Of a DNA stretch of 64,000 bases, positions 62,725 through 64,000 are shown piece after piece. The position numbers and the translations under genes were made by a program. Source of the stretch: Hirsutella rhossiliensis. Lineage: Eukaryota > Ascomycota > Sordariomycetes > Hypocreales > Ophiocordycipitaceae. How positions within the stretch are numbered: position 1 is the first letter of the stretch; every line of letters begins with the position of its first letter. The DNA lies in assembly GCF_020360975.1 (NCBI RefSeq), contig NW_025408682.1:1-64000 (forward strand). The letters run 5' to 3'. The notes beneath the pieces were generated by a model. It did no database searches. It was not told where the DNA came from and worked only from the letters and a program-made list of their open reading frames with translations.

Positions 62725-62809
62725 AGGGCGCCATAGGGAGTGGCCCCGGCGCCCGGAGCACAAGCCATAGCGCCACAGGCGCTGTCACCCCCGTCCTTAG
62801 AGGACGGGG
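62725..62809. other. GC-rich cluster of three hairpins
   Basis: Hairpin 1 pairs GGGCGCC with GGCGCCC (about 62727-62755). Hairpin 2 is AGCGCC-ACA-GGCGCT (62769-62783). Hairpin 3 is a 9-bp stem CCCCGTCCT-TAG-AGGACGGGG (62789-62809). They follow one another closely. Function unknown. Confidence 0.55.
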
Positions 62810-62902
62810 CATGGATAGCCCGCGCTATCGGAAGCGTGTCTGGCTTTAATTAATAACGACTTCCTTAGATGTGCAGTAATTAAGTCAGCACACCTAGCTT
62901 CC

Positions 62903-62985
62903 GGCACCCCCTACTTTACGAGTGACACTGTCAGAGCAGAAATGGACTTGAAATACGCGTTCATAACACTTTAAAAGGGGGTGCC
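62903..62985. repeat. 83-bp inverted repeat, GGCACCCCCT arms
   Basis: GGCACCCCCT (62903-62912) is the exact complement of AGGGGGTGCC (62976-62985), and similarity continues inward through CTTTA...GTG. It may be a tiny transposon remnant. No target duplication is evident. Confidence 0.5.
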
Positions 62986-63733
62986 CCTATTTTGTCTGGT
63001 GTAGCGATATTCCACTAGCTTTACAGTTGTAAGCCCGGTTGTAATGGGTAGTTAGACTTCTGCGCATCTATAAAGATGCTATCATGTGGCTCGGCAAGCG
63101 CAAGAAACAGGAGATAAGGAGATTATTAGAGAACCAAGGGGGGCGGGCTGCTGTACCATACTCCGGAAAGAATATACAAGGTCTCGAATATATTTTTCGA
63201 GTGAGAAGCGGCAGGCGAATTGCGCACGATCCTACAAGACAAGTGAAAAAAATTAGCTCTAACTCTTTGGATAGGGGACGGACCCGCGAGGCGTTTACAG
63301 ATGGGTCAGCGTTGGGTGAATTAAACCCCATTTTTCGCGCCAAAAATGTGAACGGCAGGCATCTCTACTGCCGCTGGGGTGCATTGCACTTGTAGTAATT
63401 TGTTGGAAAGCGTCAACACTCCATGCGTCTTTCAAGTATACAGACGTCCTCGGCGATATGAGAGCTTGCTCGGCTCCGCCTGCGCCGCCGGCTGTAGTTC
63501 CATCTCACTTCCTTTGGGGGTCATTGATTGCCTGAAAGGCCAGAACGAATTGGGCTTGGCTTTTGTCCGTTTTTCTCCTTAAATATAATCCTTCCGCCCT
63601 CGAATTTTTGCTCACATCTCTGCGCAATGAATGGTATTGGCAAACCAGTTCCATTGTCCCGGCTTAAACTGAGGTCTTGAAGAGAAAGGCCTCTGGGCTA
63701 TTTTGATTACGGATGGACAATGTCATAAGCACG
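62986..63733. other. Unmutated DNA, no supported gene
   Basis: Plus frames at 63084-63395 (103 codons, Lys/Arg-rich start MWLGKRKKQEIRR) and 63379-63582 and a minus frame at 63068-63343 overlap each other. None shows a recognisable domain. The 103-codon frame is the best candidate, but I would not annotate it without transcript or homology support. Confidence 0.35.
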
Positions 63734-64000
63734 CTAACCCTGAGGTCCGGGAACTTGATATTGCGCACGCGGTTCACTAGGTAGGGAGACGCCTATCTGT
63801 GAAATCATGCTCAACTTAGTAGAAACGCCTAGGTGGACCGCGTTGGACGTGCTTGCCGGCAATTCCGGGTGGATGATCTTGTGTAGGCCGATGTCGATGA
63901 GTATGAGGCTAGACGTGAGTGAGTGCATAGCGTCGGATGGGGGGGACTCAAAGGCATCTTCGTCTCCGAGCCCAAGGACGAGTAATACAATAAAGTTGTC
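63734..64000 (-). CDS. Possible C-terminal part of a gene running off the right edge
   Basis: The minus strand is open from the window end to a TAG at 63734, giving 88 residues with no stop and no start needed within the window. It begins DNFIVLLVLGLGDEDAFE and ends QYQVPGPQG. An internal Met lies at 63928. The acidic and Ser/Pro content looks like protein-coding sequence, but there is no domain I recognise. It could also be a chance frame. Confidence 0.33.
   Translation of the reverse strand, partial: DNFIVLLVLGLGDEDAFESPPSDAMHSLTSSLILIDIGLHKIIHPELPASTSNAVHLGVSTKLSMISQIGVSLPSEPRAQYQVPGPQG

Noticed and set aside
1..64000. CRISPR array or prokaryotic defence locus
   Set aside because: No regularly spaced short repeats were seen; introns, RIP and eukaryotic retrotransposons show a fungal genome.

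Overview
The window looks like a filamentous ascomycete (Pezizomycotina) chromosome segment. The two supportable genes have short introns (57-62 nt) with fungal splice signals. About 55 of the 64 kb carries the signature of repeat-induced point mutation (RIP): CpA and TpG are almost absent, TpA is very common and CpG is kept. The first 300 bases contain no CA or TG at all. No TGA stop appears in the decayed frames; every stop is TAA or TAG, as expected from CAA/CAG/TGG changing to TAA/TAG. Once those stops are read through, transposon proteins become readable. The genus cannot be told from this sequence.

Layout. 1-10046 is a Tad-type LINE (+ strand) split by a Ty3/gypsy element, A1 (1794-9076, - strand). 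A1 itself carries a solo LTR of a second family, B (6629-7324). 10047-14040 is an island of ordinary, unmutated DNA. It holds a TIR element with about 190-bp arms and a perfect 8-bp target duplication (10066-11322), one two-exon gene for a small secreted protein (11966-12422, - strand), and a hAT-type MITE with its own perfect 8-bp duplication (12657-13120). 14040-59690 is one continuous RIP-mutated transposon cluster. It contains a Mutator-like (MULE/FAR1) transposase, a second LINE, a 21-kb gypsy locus D that encloses a solo LTR B, which in turn encloses a full gypsy chromovirus C (25999-33830), unresolved mutated DNA, a Ty1/copia element split by a second A copy (A2, 49872-56695), and a gag-only remnant. 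From about 59690 normal DNA resumes. It carries a three-exon gene for a single-pass membrane protein (60517-61934, - strand), its upstream region with GC-rich hairpins, and a possible partial gene at the right edge.

The transposons date one another by nesting: LINE2 <- D <- solo LTR B <- C; LINE1 <- A1 <- solo LTR B; copia <- A2. Target duplications of 5 bp (or their RIP-altered forms) support every LTR insertion except D. The biology is therefore a gene-poor, heavily RIP-silenced compartment with one effector-like gene preserved between two cut-and-paste elements, bordering a normal gene region. No CRISPR array, rRNA or tRNA gene was found.
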